Made by a program: the position numbers and the translations under genes. Under the pieces are notes generated by a model. It saw nothing but the letters and a program-made list of their open reading frames with translations, had not been told where the DNA came from and did no database searches. From Clostridia bacterium (GTDB lineage Bacteria; Bacillota; Clostridia; Oscillospirales; Acutalibacteraceae), in NCBI GenBank assembly GCA_017513525.1, contig JAFXFC010000003.1, forward strand, positions 1 through 44,742: a DNA stretch of 44,742 nt, in the 5' to 3' direction. Positions 26,245 to 33,922 of the stretch are shown here, in pieces. Position 1 is the stretch's first letter. The number at the start of each line of letters is the position of its first letter.

Positions 26245-27255
26245 CTATTTAGACAAATGAGGCTGAGCGGCATAAAGAACAACGATATCGGTACGACCCG
26301 TATATTCATATGTTCCGACATCTCCATTAAAACGGTATTTTCGTTCACGGACTCTTGCAAGGTTATCGCCTTCTGCGCCCATTAATGCCCCTTCCGTTGT
26401 AAGGAATGTACCGTCATCATAAATCTTAATTATCTGTGCTGTGTGGTCAACAGTAATATTACCGTGATCTTTAATATTTGTTTTATTTGTAATAAAAAGA
26501 ATATCTCCTACACGAGGCTGATAATTAATTCTGTCCTCTTCACTATGCTCATAAAGCTTAGCTTCTATCAAATCATCATAGAAATCATAGAGGAAATAAA
26601 CATCTGCGGCTTCAGGAGTTTTTATATAGTAATCAGCTAAAAGTGACGGGATACAAAGAGGAAAAGCAACAACAAACCAACTGGGCCACGGCAGTCCCGT
26701 AACATTGGAAAGAAGCTTTGCAATTGAATCATCCGAAAAAGTATTGGGAGCAAGAAGATCTATCTGTGTTTTGGTATAACCTGCCTTTTCAAGAGCGGGA
26801 CGAAAAACATCTTCTATAGTATAAAAACAACACCATTTCTGGAAATTCTTAAGAAAAGGAAATTTCTCGGCATAGTCTTTATATTTCCCAAGCCAGGGAT
26901 GAGCAGTTTCATAAAGAACATTATAGAATTCAAGTTCCTTTGCAGAAGGGGTATACTGAGGCTTTTCGGGCATCTGAGGCTTTTCGGGCTTCTTATCAAC
27001 AGGAAGACCTACTGAAATACGAAGGATGCTTCTGGCATCTGCAGCCTCGACCTTACCGTTACTGTCAAAATCAGCTGCAGCAAACTGCTCCTCGGTAGGT
27101 TCATCAAGATTTACGGAAAAACGAAGGGTAGCTCTTGCATCATTAGCTAAAAGAATTCCGTCTCCGTCAACGTCACCCTTTTCTGACGCAAAAGCAAAAA
27201 CTGTTCCTGTCACCAATAAAACAGCTATCAAAAAAACGCTAATAATTTTTTTCAT
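26245..27255 (-). CDS. secreted dockerin-domain protein with CHAP/NlpC-like C-terminal domain
   Basis: 336 aa. The start is placed at the ATG at 27255; a GTG four codons earlier is possible, and both have poor ribosome binding sites. A signal peptide (MKKIISVFLIAVLLVTGTVFAFA) is followed by two Ca2+-binding dockerin repeats (GDVDGDGILLANDARATLRFS and AADFDSNGKVEAADARSILRIS) and a Pro/Lys linker. The C-terminal part has KWCCFYTIEDVF and VGDILFITN followed by DHTAQIIKIYDDGTFLTTEGAL, the layout of CHAP-type Cys/His peptidases. Inferred: a peptidoglycan amidase or endopeptidase tethered through a dockerin to a cohesin scaffold. No cohesin is in the window. Confidence 0.72.
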   Translation of the reverse strand: MKKIISVFLIAVLLVTGTVFAFASEKGDVDGDGILLANDARATLRFSVNLDEPTEEQFAAADFDSNGKVEAADARSILRISVGLPVDKKPEKPQMPEKPQYTPSAKELEFYNVLYETAHPWLGKYKDYAEKFPFLKNFQKWCCFYTIEDVFRPALEKAGYTKTQIDLLAPNTFSDDSIAKLLSNVTGLPWPSWFVVAFPLCIPSLLADYYIKTPEAADVYFLYDFYDDLIEAKLYEHSEEDRINYQPRVGDILFITNKTNIKDHGNITVDHTAQIIKIYDDGTFLTTEGALMGAEGDNLARVRERKYRFNGDVGTYEYTGRTDIVVLYAAQPHLSK

Positions 27256-27294
27256 TTTCTCATTCACCGACTTAAAAATAGTTTCTGAAAATAT

Positions 27295-27323
27295 ATATTA
27301 TCATATATATTCAGTTTATTCAA
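27295..27323 (-). promoter_or_regulatory. promoter of the dockerin gene
   Basis: TTGAAT (27318-27323), a 17-nt spacer and TAATAT (27295-27300), leaving a leader of roughly 33 nt. Confidence 0.6.
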
Positions 27324-27349
27324 CTGTAAAACCTTTCCTTTTCGGAAAA

Positions 27350-28144
27350 TTAGTCTTTTAACAGTATTTCACCGACATTATTAAGGATATACTTAGGGCG
27401 GTAAGGGAAATTATCAATATCGGCAAGGGAAGTAACACCGCTTAAAACAAGAACCGTGTCAACATTTGATTCGATACCCGCAATAATATCGGTATCCATT
27501 CTGTCCCCGATAAAAGCAATTTCATTACTGTGACAGCCGAGTTTTCTCAGTCCATGGCGAAGCATCAAAGGATTGGGCTTTCCGATAAAATATGCTTTCT
27601 TCCCTGTAGATATTTCAATGGGAGCAACAAGTGAACCCGTTGCAGGCATAATTCCCTTTTCGGTGGGGCCTGTTATATCGGGGTTTGTGCCTATAAGCTT
27701 TGCACCTTTTCTTACAAGCTCAATTGCTTTTTCTATTTTTTCAAAATTATAGCTTCGTGTTTCTCCGATAACCACATAGTCGGGATTAACATCGTTCATA
27801 TAAATCCCCTGGTCATATAAAGCCTTTGTAAGTGCGGCTTCACCGATAACATATGCCGTACAGCCTGGCTTCTGAGCACTTAAAAATGCAGCAGTTGCCA
27901 TAGCACTTGTATAAAAATGATCGGCACTTACATGAAGACCCATTCTTTCAAGCTTCATGCTAAGCTCATGGGGAGTTTTTTCGGGACTGTTGGTAAGAAA
28001 TACAAACTTCTTATCATTATCAATAAGCCAGTTTACAAATTCCGAAACACCTTCAAGTATTTTGTTGCCGTGATATATAACACCGTCCATATCGCAGATA
28101 AATCCTGCTTTATCAAATATCTGTTTAATAATTATCGCCTCCAT
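27350..28144 (-). CDS. HAD-IIA family hydrolase (NagD-like)
   Basis: 264 aa. HAD motif I is CDMDGV (nucleophile D18, acid D20), motif II is FLTNS, and the metal motif IV is FIGDRMDTDI. The large C2-type cap identifies the IIA (NagD/p-nitrophenyl phosphatase) group, which dephosphorylates small phosphate esters such as nucleotides or sugar phosphates; the substrate is unknown. The start is odd: the only ATG (28144) lies about where transcription should begin, while GGAGG sits just inside the ORF, 5-8 nt before two ATT codons. Translation is therefore either leaderless at the ATG or starts at ATT codon 5 or 6. Confidence 0.88.
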   Translation of the reverse strand: MEAIIIKQIFDKAGFICDMDGVIYHGNKILEGVSEFVNWLIDNDKKFVFLTNSPEKTPHELSMKLERMGLHVSADHFYTSAMATAAFLSAQKPGCTAYVIGEAALTKALYDQGIYMNDVNPDYVVIGETRSYNFEKIEKAIELVRKGAKLIGTNPDITGPTEKGIMPATGSLVAPIEISTGKKAYFIGKPNPLMLRHGLRKLGCHSNEIAFIGDRMDTDIIAGIESNVDTVLVLSGVTSLADIDNFPYRPKYILNNVGEILLKD

Positions 28145-28149
28145 AAATA

Positions 28150-28178
28150 ATATTATATTAATGCAAAATAAAAGTCAA
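28150..28178 (-). promoter_or_regulatory. promoter of the HAD gene, very close to its ATG
   Basis: TTGACT (28173-28178), a 17-nt spacer and TAATAT (28150-28155); a TATAAT shifted by 2 nt gives a 15-nt spacer. The predicted transcription start is about 28142-28144, on or beside the ATG. Confidence 0.6.
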
Positions 28179-28230
28179 GAAAATAACATATGTAATACAG
28201 CTCGGATATCCTTCATAAACCCGATAACTC

Positions 28231-29316
28231 TTATTTTTCGTTTATAAAAACTCTGAAAAGAGGCAGACAGGAATTGAAGAATTTTTTGTAGGCTTTACAA
28301 TAATCTTCACTCACCTGCGTTCTTTTGCAACCGCCATTCCTACAAAGCCCATATACATTACAAGTCTTACATTTTTCGGGAACTTTCAGACTTTCTCTTA
28401 TAAAGTTTTTTGCAATTTCCGATTTTTCCATAGTCTTAAAATCGGTTTCGTTTATATTTCCGAGATAATATTCATCTGTACAATAAAAATCGCAGGGATA
28501 AATATTTCCGTTTGCTTCGGCGACAAACTGATGTGAGCAATGCCCCATAATTCCGCACTGCTCTGTGGGTTGTCTGAGATAAAGACGAACCCAGTTATCG
28601 AACTGACGGATACTGATATAATTGTGTCTTACATAATCCTTTACATAAAGATTAAAGACTTTTATAAGAAAATCCGCATATTGGTCCGCGGTCATATATA
28701 ATTCACTTTTTTCTTCGGAGCCAAACGGACGCAGACACGGTATAAACTGCAGATATCTGAAGCCTTTTGAACGGAAAAATCTGTATATTCTCTCGCCGTT
28801 ATCTGCACAGTAGCCGGTTAAGACTGTAAGTATATTAAACTCCACTTCATGCTTTTTTAGAAGCTCGGCGGCTGACAGTATTTTATAAAATGAGTTTTGT
28901 CCCGATGCTTTTTTTCTGAATTTATTTCCGTCAAAATCACCGTCAAGGCTAAGACCGACGAGAAAATTATTTTCATGCAAAAACCTTGCCCAATCACTGT
29001 CCAAAACTGTGCCGTTAGTCTGAATTCCGTAAAAAATTTTACTGCTTTTAACATTATACTTATTAACAGTATCAACAAAATACTGAAAATAGCCGAGCCC
29101 TGCAAGTGTCGGCTCCCCACCCTGAAAAGCGAAGGCTACACTGTTGCCGTCGGCATATTCGAGAGCTTTTTTTATTAATACTTCCGCTATGCTTTTTTCC
29201 ATAATACCAAAGCCGAGATGCTCCCTATGCTCTGAAACATCACGGTAAAAGCAGTATTCACAGGAAAGATTACAAAGCGAGGAAGCAGGCTTAATCATCA
29301 ATGAAAGTGCAGGCAC
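28231..29316 (-). CDS. anaerobic sulfatase-maturating enzyme (radical SAM, SPASM)
   Basis: 361 aa. It would oxidise the active-site Cys (or Ser) of sulfatases to formylglycine without oxygen. The radical-SAM cluster motif is C15xxxC19xxC22 in CNLSCEYC, followed by GGEPT and IQTNGT. A SPASM region holds C254, C260, C275, C316, C319, C325, C330 and C340 for two further 4Fe-4S clusters. D276 (YPCDF) aligns with the catalytic Asp of the Clostridium perfringens enzyme. The start is GTG at 29316 with AGGGG 7 nt upstream. It follows the sulfatase gene, separated by palindrome array B, and no separate promoter is seen. Confidence 0.92.
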   Translation of the reverse strand: MPALSLMIKPASSLCNLSCEYCFYRDVSEHREHLGFGIMEKSIAEVLIKKALEYADGNSVAFAFQGGEPTLAGLGYFQYFVDTVNKYNVKSSKIFYGIQTNGTVLDSDWARFLHENNFLVGLSLDGDFDGNKFRKKASGQNSFYKILSAAELLKKHEVEFNILTVLTGYCADNGERIYRFFRSKGFRYLQFIPCLRPFGSEEKSELYMTADQYADFLIKVFNLYVKDYVRHNYISIRQFDNWVRLYLRQPTEQCGIMGHCSHQFVAEANGNIYPCDFYCTDEYYLGNINETDFKTMEKSEIAKNFIRESLKVPEKCKTCNVYGLCRNGGCKRTQVSEDYCKAYKKFFNSCLPLFRVFINEK

Positions 29317-29330
29317 ATAAACACCCCTGA

Positions 29331-29639
29331 ATCATAATTTGTGGGGTCGATGCCCACAAATTATGAAGTGATATTCTTTGCTTCGCAAAGATTGATATTA
29401 TTGCTTTCGCAATAGTGATATTGCCCTGCGGGCAGTGATATTTTTGCTTCGCAAAAGTTAAGGGACCTGCGGTCGGCATTTTAAATAGAGCGTCAGCGGA
29501 ATAAGGGCGAAAGCCCTTCCAAAGCTTTTACCGCAGGTAAAAATATCACTCGGCTCAGCCGAATATAACTGCAACGCAATATAACTCGTACCGCAGGTAC
29601 GAATATAACTATCATAATTTGTCCCCGACAAATTATGAT
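29331..29639. repeat. palindrome array B (GTGATATT units) with terminal hairpins
   Basis: This 300-bp stretch between sulfatase and maturase holds no gene. It is bounded by two related hairpins, both starting ATCATAATTTGT (29331 and 29611). Inside, GTGATATT or a close variant occurs at 29368, 29392, 29415 and 29435; AATATCAC or AATATAAC occurs at 29542, 29562, 29578 and 29602. Small palindromes sit between units: CTTTGCTTCGCAAAG, ATTGCTTTCGCAAT, GCCCTGCGGGC, CGGCTCAGCCG and CGTACCGCAGGTACG. The sulfatase stop codon (29633-29635) lies within the right terminal hairpin. Confidence 0.8.
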
Positions 29640-31648
29640 TTTATTCCGCGTCTGTTTTCCTTAAAATTATCCGTAATTTCGTGGAGCTTTTCTTTATACT
29701 GCTGGGCTATTTCAGGATAAACTGAAGTGCGATTATAATTTTCTGCATAGTCATCTGTAAGAATATGAAGCCAGTTTTTGCGGTTCTTATCCCAGAAAGC
29801 AGAGTTATCGTTCTGTATCTTTTCGAAATACTTAAAGGTTATATAATCGTTTTCAGAAAGCACCTCATAATCATAATCGGGATAAAGAGCTTTCACTTCC
29901 GAAATGGGAACTGCATACTGAACTGCCTTTACAACCTCTCTCTTCATATGAAGAATGGGATGCTCTTCGGTATGAATGACGCTGTCATCGCGAAGTAAGG
30001 AAGCCATTGAAATACCGTCAATAGCTCTGTCGGAGGGCAGAAAATTCTTCTGTCCGCCGTTACCTGTAATGCCGCAAAGCTCAACTAATGTGGGGTAAAG
30101 GTCAACGAGGACCGCAGAGCTGTTTCTTTCTGTTCCTGCCTCTCCCAGTTTACCCTCTGCATTATCCCAGCGAATCATAAAGGGCACCTTCTGACCGCCC
30201 TCATAGGCGAGGTATTTTCCGCCTCGAAGGTCATTTACTGAGCCTTCAAGAGCCGGTCCGTTGTCACTTGTGAAAACTATAACGGTATTTTCAAGAACGC
30301 CGAGCTCTTCCATGGTATCAAAGAGCTTTCCGAGATAGAAGTCGAACTCTGTTACACAGTCAACATATGTACCCATGCCCGTAGTGCCGTCAAAATCATC
30401 ACCTGCATATACGGGAGCATGAGGCCAGGGTGAAGCATAATATGCAAGGAAGGGCTCGTTATTTTCAGCCTTTTCGGTTATCCAATCGGTAATTTCATCA
30501 TGTATCCACTTTGTTGCCATGCTCTGGTCTTTAAGCTCATTTGTGCCGTGAACGATTTCCCATTCGCCGTTTTCTTCAGTAACATGATAAAAAGGTGTCA
30601 TATCGTTTACATGGTGAGAGCCGTAGAAATAATCAAAGCCCTGATTTGTGGGAAGATATTCACCGTAGTCACCGAGATGCCATTTACCGAATGCACCCGT
30701 AGCATAGCCTGCTGCCTTAAATGTTTCGGCAAATGTAATTTCATCACCGAGCATACCGTCTGCATTGTTGCCCATTTCAATGGAATTGAAAATTCTCGTC
30801 TGTGCAAAAGGAGAAATAGTATCAACCGTGGGATATATAACATTATCAGCAAAGCCTCTGTAAGGATATCTTCCCGTAAGAGCCGCAAAACGGGCAGGCG
30901 AGCAAACAGAATATGCAGAATAGAAATTAGTAAGATTAAGTCCGTTTTCTCCTATTGAGTCAATATTGGGAGTATCATAAATTGCACCGTTAAGAGAAAT
31001 GTCACCGTAGCCGAGGTCATCCATCATAATAAAAAGAACATTGGGTGAAGCGGAAGAAGCATTTTTATCGACACCGCCGAGATATTCGTCATGTCCTTCC
31101 CAGAGTCTTACCGTATTGGGCTTTGAACGAAGATTCATGGTAAGCACATAAACTACACTTGTTCCGAGAAGAAGAACAGTCATTATTGCTGAAATAAGCT
31201 TTTTGATGCCGTCTTTTTTGAAAGAGTGCTTTGCAACAAAGAACAATCCCCAAAGAGATAAAGCAGTAGGTAAAATGAGAAGAATATTACCGAGAAGTCT
31301 TGTAAATAAATTTCCTTCCCCTGTTAAAAACGGGTGATTGGCAGAAGAAAAGCCTGCAAGTCCTGATGTAAATGCACCAAATCCTGCATCTGATCCCCAT
31401 ATTACAAAATACACTGCAATACCAAAAGCTGCCGCTGCATAGGAGAATACCATAGGTGCATAGACCTTATTTTTTATAATAAGACTGAGTGTTATTACCG
31501 CCGCCATTATGCACATAAAAGCTACACAAACAACAGCAACGATATTAAGTCTTAATATCCATAAAGAGAGCATAAGCCCCAGCCCTATAACCATCATTAT
31601 TATAGGAAATACTTTTTTACCTGTATCAAGTTCAATTTTTCTTTTCAT
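29633..31648 (-). CDS. membrane-anchored type I sulfatase
   Basis: 671 aa. Five hydrophobic helices (about 14-31, 35-57, 64-83, 120-140 and 150-172) lead to an extracytoplasmic alkaline-phosphatase-fold domain that starts SPNVLFIMMDDLGYG (metal ligands D210, D211). The sulfatase signature is VCSPARFAALTGR with C249 as the formylglycine precursor; further motifs are AFGKWHLG and FTSDNGP. The helical part resembles that of lipoteichoic acid synthases, but those use Thr, so this is a true sulfatase. AAGGAG 8 nt upstream supports the start. A radical-SAM maturase follows. Substrate unknown: sulfated glycans or mucin are plausible in a gut setting. Confidence 0.9.
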   Translation of the reverse strand: MKRKIELDTGKKVFPIIMMVIGLGLMLSLWILRLNIVAVVCVAFMCIMAAVITLSLIIKNKVYAPMVFSYAAAAFGIAVYFVIWGSDAGFGAFTSGLAGFSSANHPFLTGEGNLFTRLLGNILLILPTALSLWGLFFVAKHSFKKDGIKKLISAIMTVLLLGTSVVYVLTMNLRSKPNTVRLWEGHDEYLGGVDKNASSASPNVLFIMMDDLGYGDISLNGAIYDTPNIDSIGENGLNLTNFYSAYSVCSPARFAALTGRYPYRGFADNVIYPTVDTISPFAQTRIFNSIEMGNNADGMLGDEITFAETFKAAGYATGAFGKWHLGDYGEYLPTNQGFDYFYGSHHVNDMTPFYHVTEENGEWEIVHGTNELKDQSMATKWIHDEITDWITEKAENNEPFLAYYASPWPHAPVYAGDDFDGTTGMGTYVDCVTEFDFYLGKLFDTMEELGVLENTVIVFTSDNGPALEGSVNDLRGGKYLAYEGGQKVPFMIRWDNAEGKLGEAGTERNSSAVLVDLYPTLVELCGITGNGGQKNFLPSDRAIDGISMASLLRDDSVIHTEEHPILHMKREVVKAVQYAVPISEVKALYPDYDYEVLSENDYITFKYFEKIQNDNSAFWDKNRKNWLHILTDDYAENYNRTSVYPEIAQQYKEKLHEITDNFKENRRGIKS

Positions 31649-31676
31649 CGGTCACACTCCTTATACTATTGCTTTT

Positions 31677-31704
31677 ATTATAATATATTTATAAAACTTG
31701 TCAA
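31677..31704 (-). promoter_or_regulatory. promoter of the sulfatase gene
   Basis: Consensus TTGACA (31699-31704), a 16-nt spacer and consensus TATAAT (31677-31682). A 16-bp perfect palindrome overlaps the -35 edge. Confidence 0.75.
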
Positions 31705-31718
31705 TAAAAGCTTTTATT
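31703..31718. promoter_or_regulatory. 16-bp perfect palindrome, possible operator
   Basis: AATAAAAGCTTTTATT is a perfect dyad. It touches the sulfatase -35 box and lies about 56 bp upstream of the divergent phosphoesterase -35 box. A GCTTTTATT half-site recurs at 31671. It could be a repressor site, but A/T-rich palindromes also occur by chance in such DNA. Confidence 0.35.
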
Positions 31719-31773
31719 TCTTTATTCCTTAAATGCTATTTATTCAATAAACAAATAAAAACACTGTAAACTA

Positions 31774-31803
31774 TTGACAAATCATGCTTTTTCAAAATAT
31801 ACT
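31774..31803 (+). promoter_or_regulatory. promoter of the metallophosphoesterase gene
   Basis: Consensus TTGACA (31774-31779), an 18-nt spacer and TATACT (31798-31803). The AAAGGAGG ribosome binding site follows just before the ATG at 31832. Confidence 0.7.
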
Positions 31804-31831
31804 CTAATTAATAAAACAAAGGAGGAAAAAA

Positions 31832-33196
31832 ATGTACTCTTTATTTGTAAAAATTTTAGCAACACTTTTAGCTTCCCTTTTTTCACTTCTCAACATTTCC
31901 GTTGATATTCCGGGTTTTTCGGATGATAAAATATCCGAAACAAAAATAGAATATCTCAACGAAACTGCAGGCTCTGCAGATGCAATTATCAGCATTACCA
32001 CCACAACAGACGGTGAATATAAGCTTTATTGGGCAGATGAAGCTTTCGATAAGCTTACGTATACTTTAGGGGAAACTCAGATAGAATACAGCGAATTTGC
32101 AACTGTTACAACATATTTCGGTGAAGGAAGCATTGATCTTCCTGATTACACCGCAATACCCGACAAAGCTGAAAATATTCTCGTGACCCTTGACGGTGAA
32201 ACCCTTGAAATATACGAAATTCCCGCTGAAAAAAGAGCAGACAGAGGAGAAAAAGTATATTCCTTCGGTTCTATAAGCGACCTTCATTTCAACCGTTATG
32301 AGCTTGACGGCGGTGCCGATGTTGCAGAATCCACCTTTGCACGTTCTCTTTCTTTCTTTGAAGAAGCAGGAGTTTCTATCGTTGCAATGCCCGGTGACAT
32401 TTCAACAGAAGGTGAAAAAGAAGCTTTTATGGCATTCAATAATATTTCATCAGGCTATGACTTCCCTGCTTATACAACCACAGGCAACCATGACCTTTAC
32501 GCAAAGTATGAAAAAGAAAACTGGCTTACATATATGAACACTGGAGCTTACGGCGAAGAAAAAGCAGACGGAATAATAAATGTTGCCGAAAACGGAATGG
32601 ACTTTGTTTATGAAGAAGCTGTTTCAGGAGATATTTTCATTTTCCTTAATCAGACAAGCAATAATTACGGTCTTCTTTTCAATGCACTTCTTGAAAACTC
32701 ACAGCTTGACTGGCTTGAAGAACAGCTTGAAGCACACAAAGATAAGAGCGTATATCTTTTCTTCCATACATTCTTAAATTCAGCAAAAGGTAATCCGCTT
32801 ATGGGCACGGGAAATCTGCAGAATGACCTCGGCTGGAGCTATCCTCTTTTCTATACACCCGGTGCAAATGATGAAGTTCGCATAAGAAAACTGCTCAGAG
32901 AATATGATAATGTTTTCTTCTTCAACGGCCATTCACATTGGGCTTATCATATGCAGACACTTAACCCCAATCTCAACATTTCCAAAAACGGTGAAAACGG
33001 TGCAACATTCGTTCATGTTTCTTCCGTTTCCTCACCCAGAATTACAGGCGATTATCAGGTACTCTGGGAAGGCACCGACCCCACAATGAGCGAAGGCTAT
33101 CTTATTGAAGTTTACGAAGATACGCTTGTTCTTTACGGTGTTGATTTCGTAAACAACAGAATTTTAGCATATGCAACATATGAATGCGAAAAATAA
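31832..33196 (+). CDS. secreted calcineurin-like metallophosphoesterase
   Basis: 454 aa. An N-terminal hydrophobic segment (VKILATLLASLFSLLNISV) acts as signal peptide or anchor, followed by a beta-rich region of about 120 residues. The metallophosphoesterase motifs come in order: SISDLHF, MPGDIS, TTGNHD, LFFHTF and FNGHSHW, giving a complete dimetal site. A short beta-rich C-terminus follows. Inferred: an extracellular phosphomonoesterase or phosphodiesterase for nutrient phosphate or envelope material. It is transcribed away from the sulfatase gene and ends at a terminator shared with the V-ATPase operon. Confidence 0.85.
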   Translation: MYSLFVKILATLLASLFSLLNISVDIPGFSDDKISETKIEYLNETAGSADAIISITTTTDGEYKLYWADEAFDKLTYTLGETQIEYSEFATVTTYFGEGSIDLPDYTAIPDKAENILVTLDGETLEIYEIPAEKRADRGEKVYSFGSISDLHFNRYELDGGADVAESTFARSLSFFEEAGVSIVAMPGDISTEGEKEAFMAFNNISSGYDFPAYTTTGNHDLYAKYEKENWLTYMNTGAYGEEKADGIINVAENGMDFVYEEAVSGDIFIFLNQTSNNYGLLFNALLENSQLDWLEEQLEAHKDKSVYLFFHTFLNSAKGNPLMGTGNLQNDLGWSYPLFYTPGANDEVRIRKLLREYDNVFFFNGHSHWAYHMQTLNPNLNISKNGENGATFVHVSSVSSPRITGDYQVLWEGTDPTMSEGYLIEVYEDTLVLYGVDFVNNRILAYATYECEK

Positions 33197-33218
33197 ATAT
33201 AATTAAAATCATAGAAAA

Positions 33219-33256
33219 AACAGCTTCAAGGCATTTCGCTTTGAAGCTGTTCTTTA
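33219..33256. terminator. bidirectional terminator (phosphoesterase gene/V-ATPase operon)
   Basis: A perfect 11-bp stem, AACAGCTTCAA (33219-33229) with TTGAAGCTGTT (33241-33251), flanked by A-run and T-rich tail. It lies between convergent ends and serves both. Confidence 0.8.
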
Positions 33257-33259
33257 TTA

Positions 33260-33907
33260 TTAATAGTTATGTGCCTGTTGGAGCATCATGTCCTTTACTT
33301 TCATGGTGCGGGTGGTGGCACCTCTTTCGTTTTCATCGAGCTTCATTGCGATATATTTTATCGTTTCTTCATATCTCGGAATCATAACGTGTTCGAGGGC
33401 ATTAACTCTTCTTCTTGTTTTTTCAATTTCCACCGCCATAAGCTGACAGGATTTTTCAATCTCCGCAAGCTTTATAAGATCAGGCAGGATATCGGAAAGC
33501 GATTTTACCGCATCGTCAAGGTCAGTTGAAGTATAAGCAAAACCATACGGATAGATATCGGCAGAATCTGCAGTTTTGAAGCTCGTCTTATATTCGGGAA
33601 TGATAACACTCATAACATTTCTGCTTACGATATCAACATTCATTTCCTGCATGGGCATCATAAGGGCTGCTTCAATGGCAGTGTCACTCATTACAGAGCG
33701 GGCAATTGCCATATGCAGATTTGCTTCTTTTATTTTTTCTTCAACCTTTTTGCGAAGCTCTTTGTTTTCTCTGACCTTTTCCATAAAGCGGCGCATAAGC
33801 TCATCGCGTTTATCCTTAAGAAGCTTATGTCCTCTTCTTGCGGTCACAAGCTTTCTTTTAAGATTGGTAAGCTCCATACGGGTGGGGTTTACATTAAGCC
33901 TTGCCAT
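33260..33907 (-). CDS. ntpD: V-type ATP synthase subunit D (central stalk)
   Basis: 215 aa. Forms the coiled-coil rotor shaft inside the A3B3 head. The N-terminus NVNPTRMELTNLKRKLVTARRGHKLLKDKRDEL is the family hallmark, and a second long helix (KSCQLMAVEIEKTRRRVNALEHVMIPRYEETI) pairs with it. Last gene of the operon, 15 nt after ntpB. Confidence 0.95.
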   Translation of the reverse strand: MARLNVNPTRMELTNLKRKLVTARRGHKLLKDKRDELMRRFMEKVRENKELRKKVEEKIKEANLHMAIARSVMSDTAIEAALMMPMQEMNVDIVSRNVMSVIIPEYKTSFKTADSADIYPYGFAYTSTDLDDAVKSLSDILPDLIKLAEIEKSCQLMAVEIEKTRRRVNALEHVMIPRYEETIKYIAMKLDENERGATTRTMKVKDMMLQQAHNY

Positions 33908-33922
33908 ATTAAACCACCTTTA

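Noticed and set aside
29633..31648. Lipoteichoic acid synthase
   Set aside because: The five-helix topology is similar, but the nucleophile motif is a Cys-type sulfatase signature and a sulfatase maturase lies next to it.
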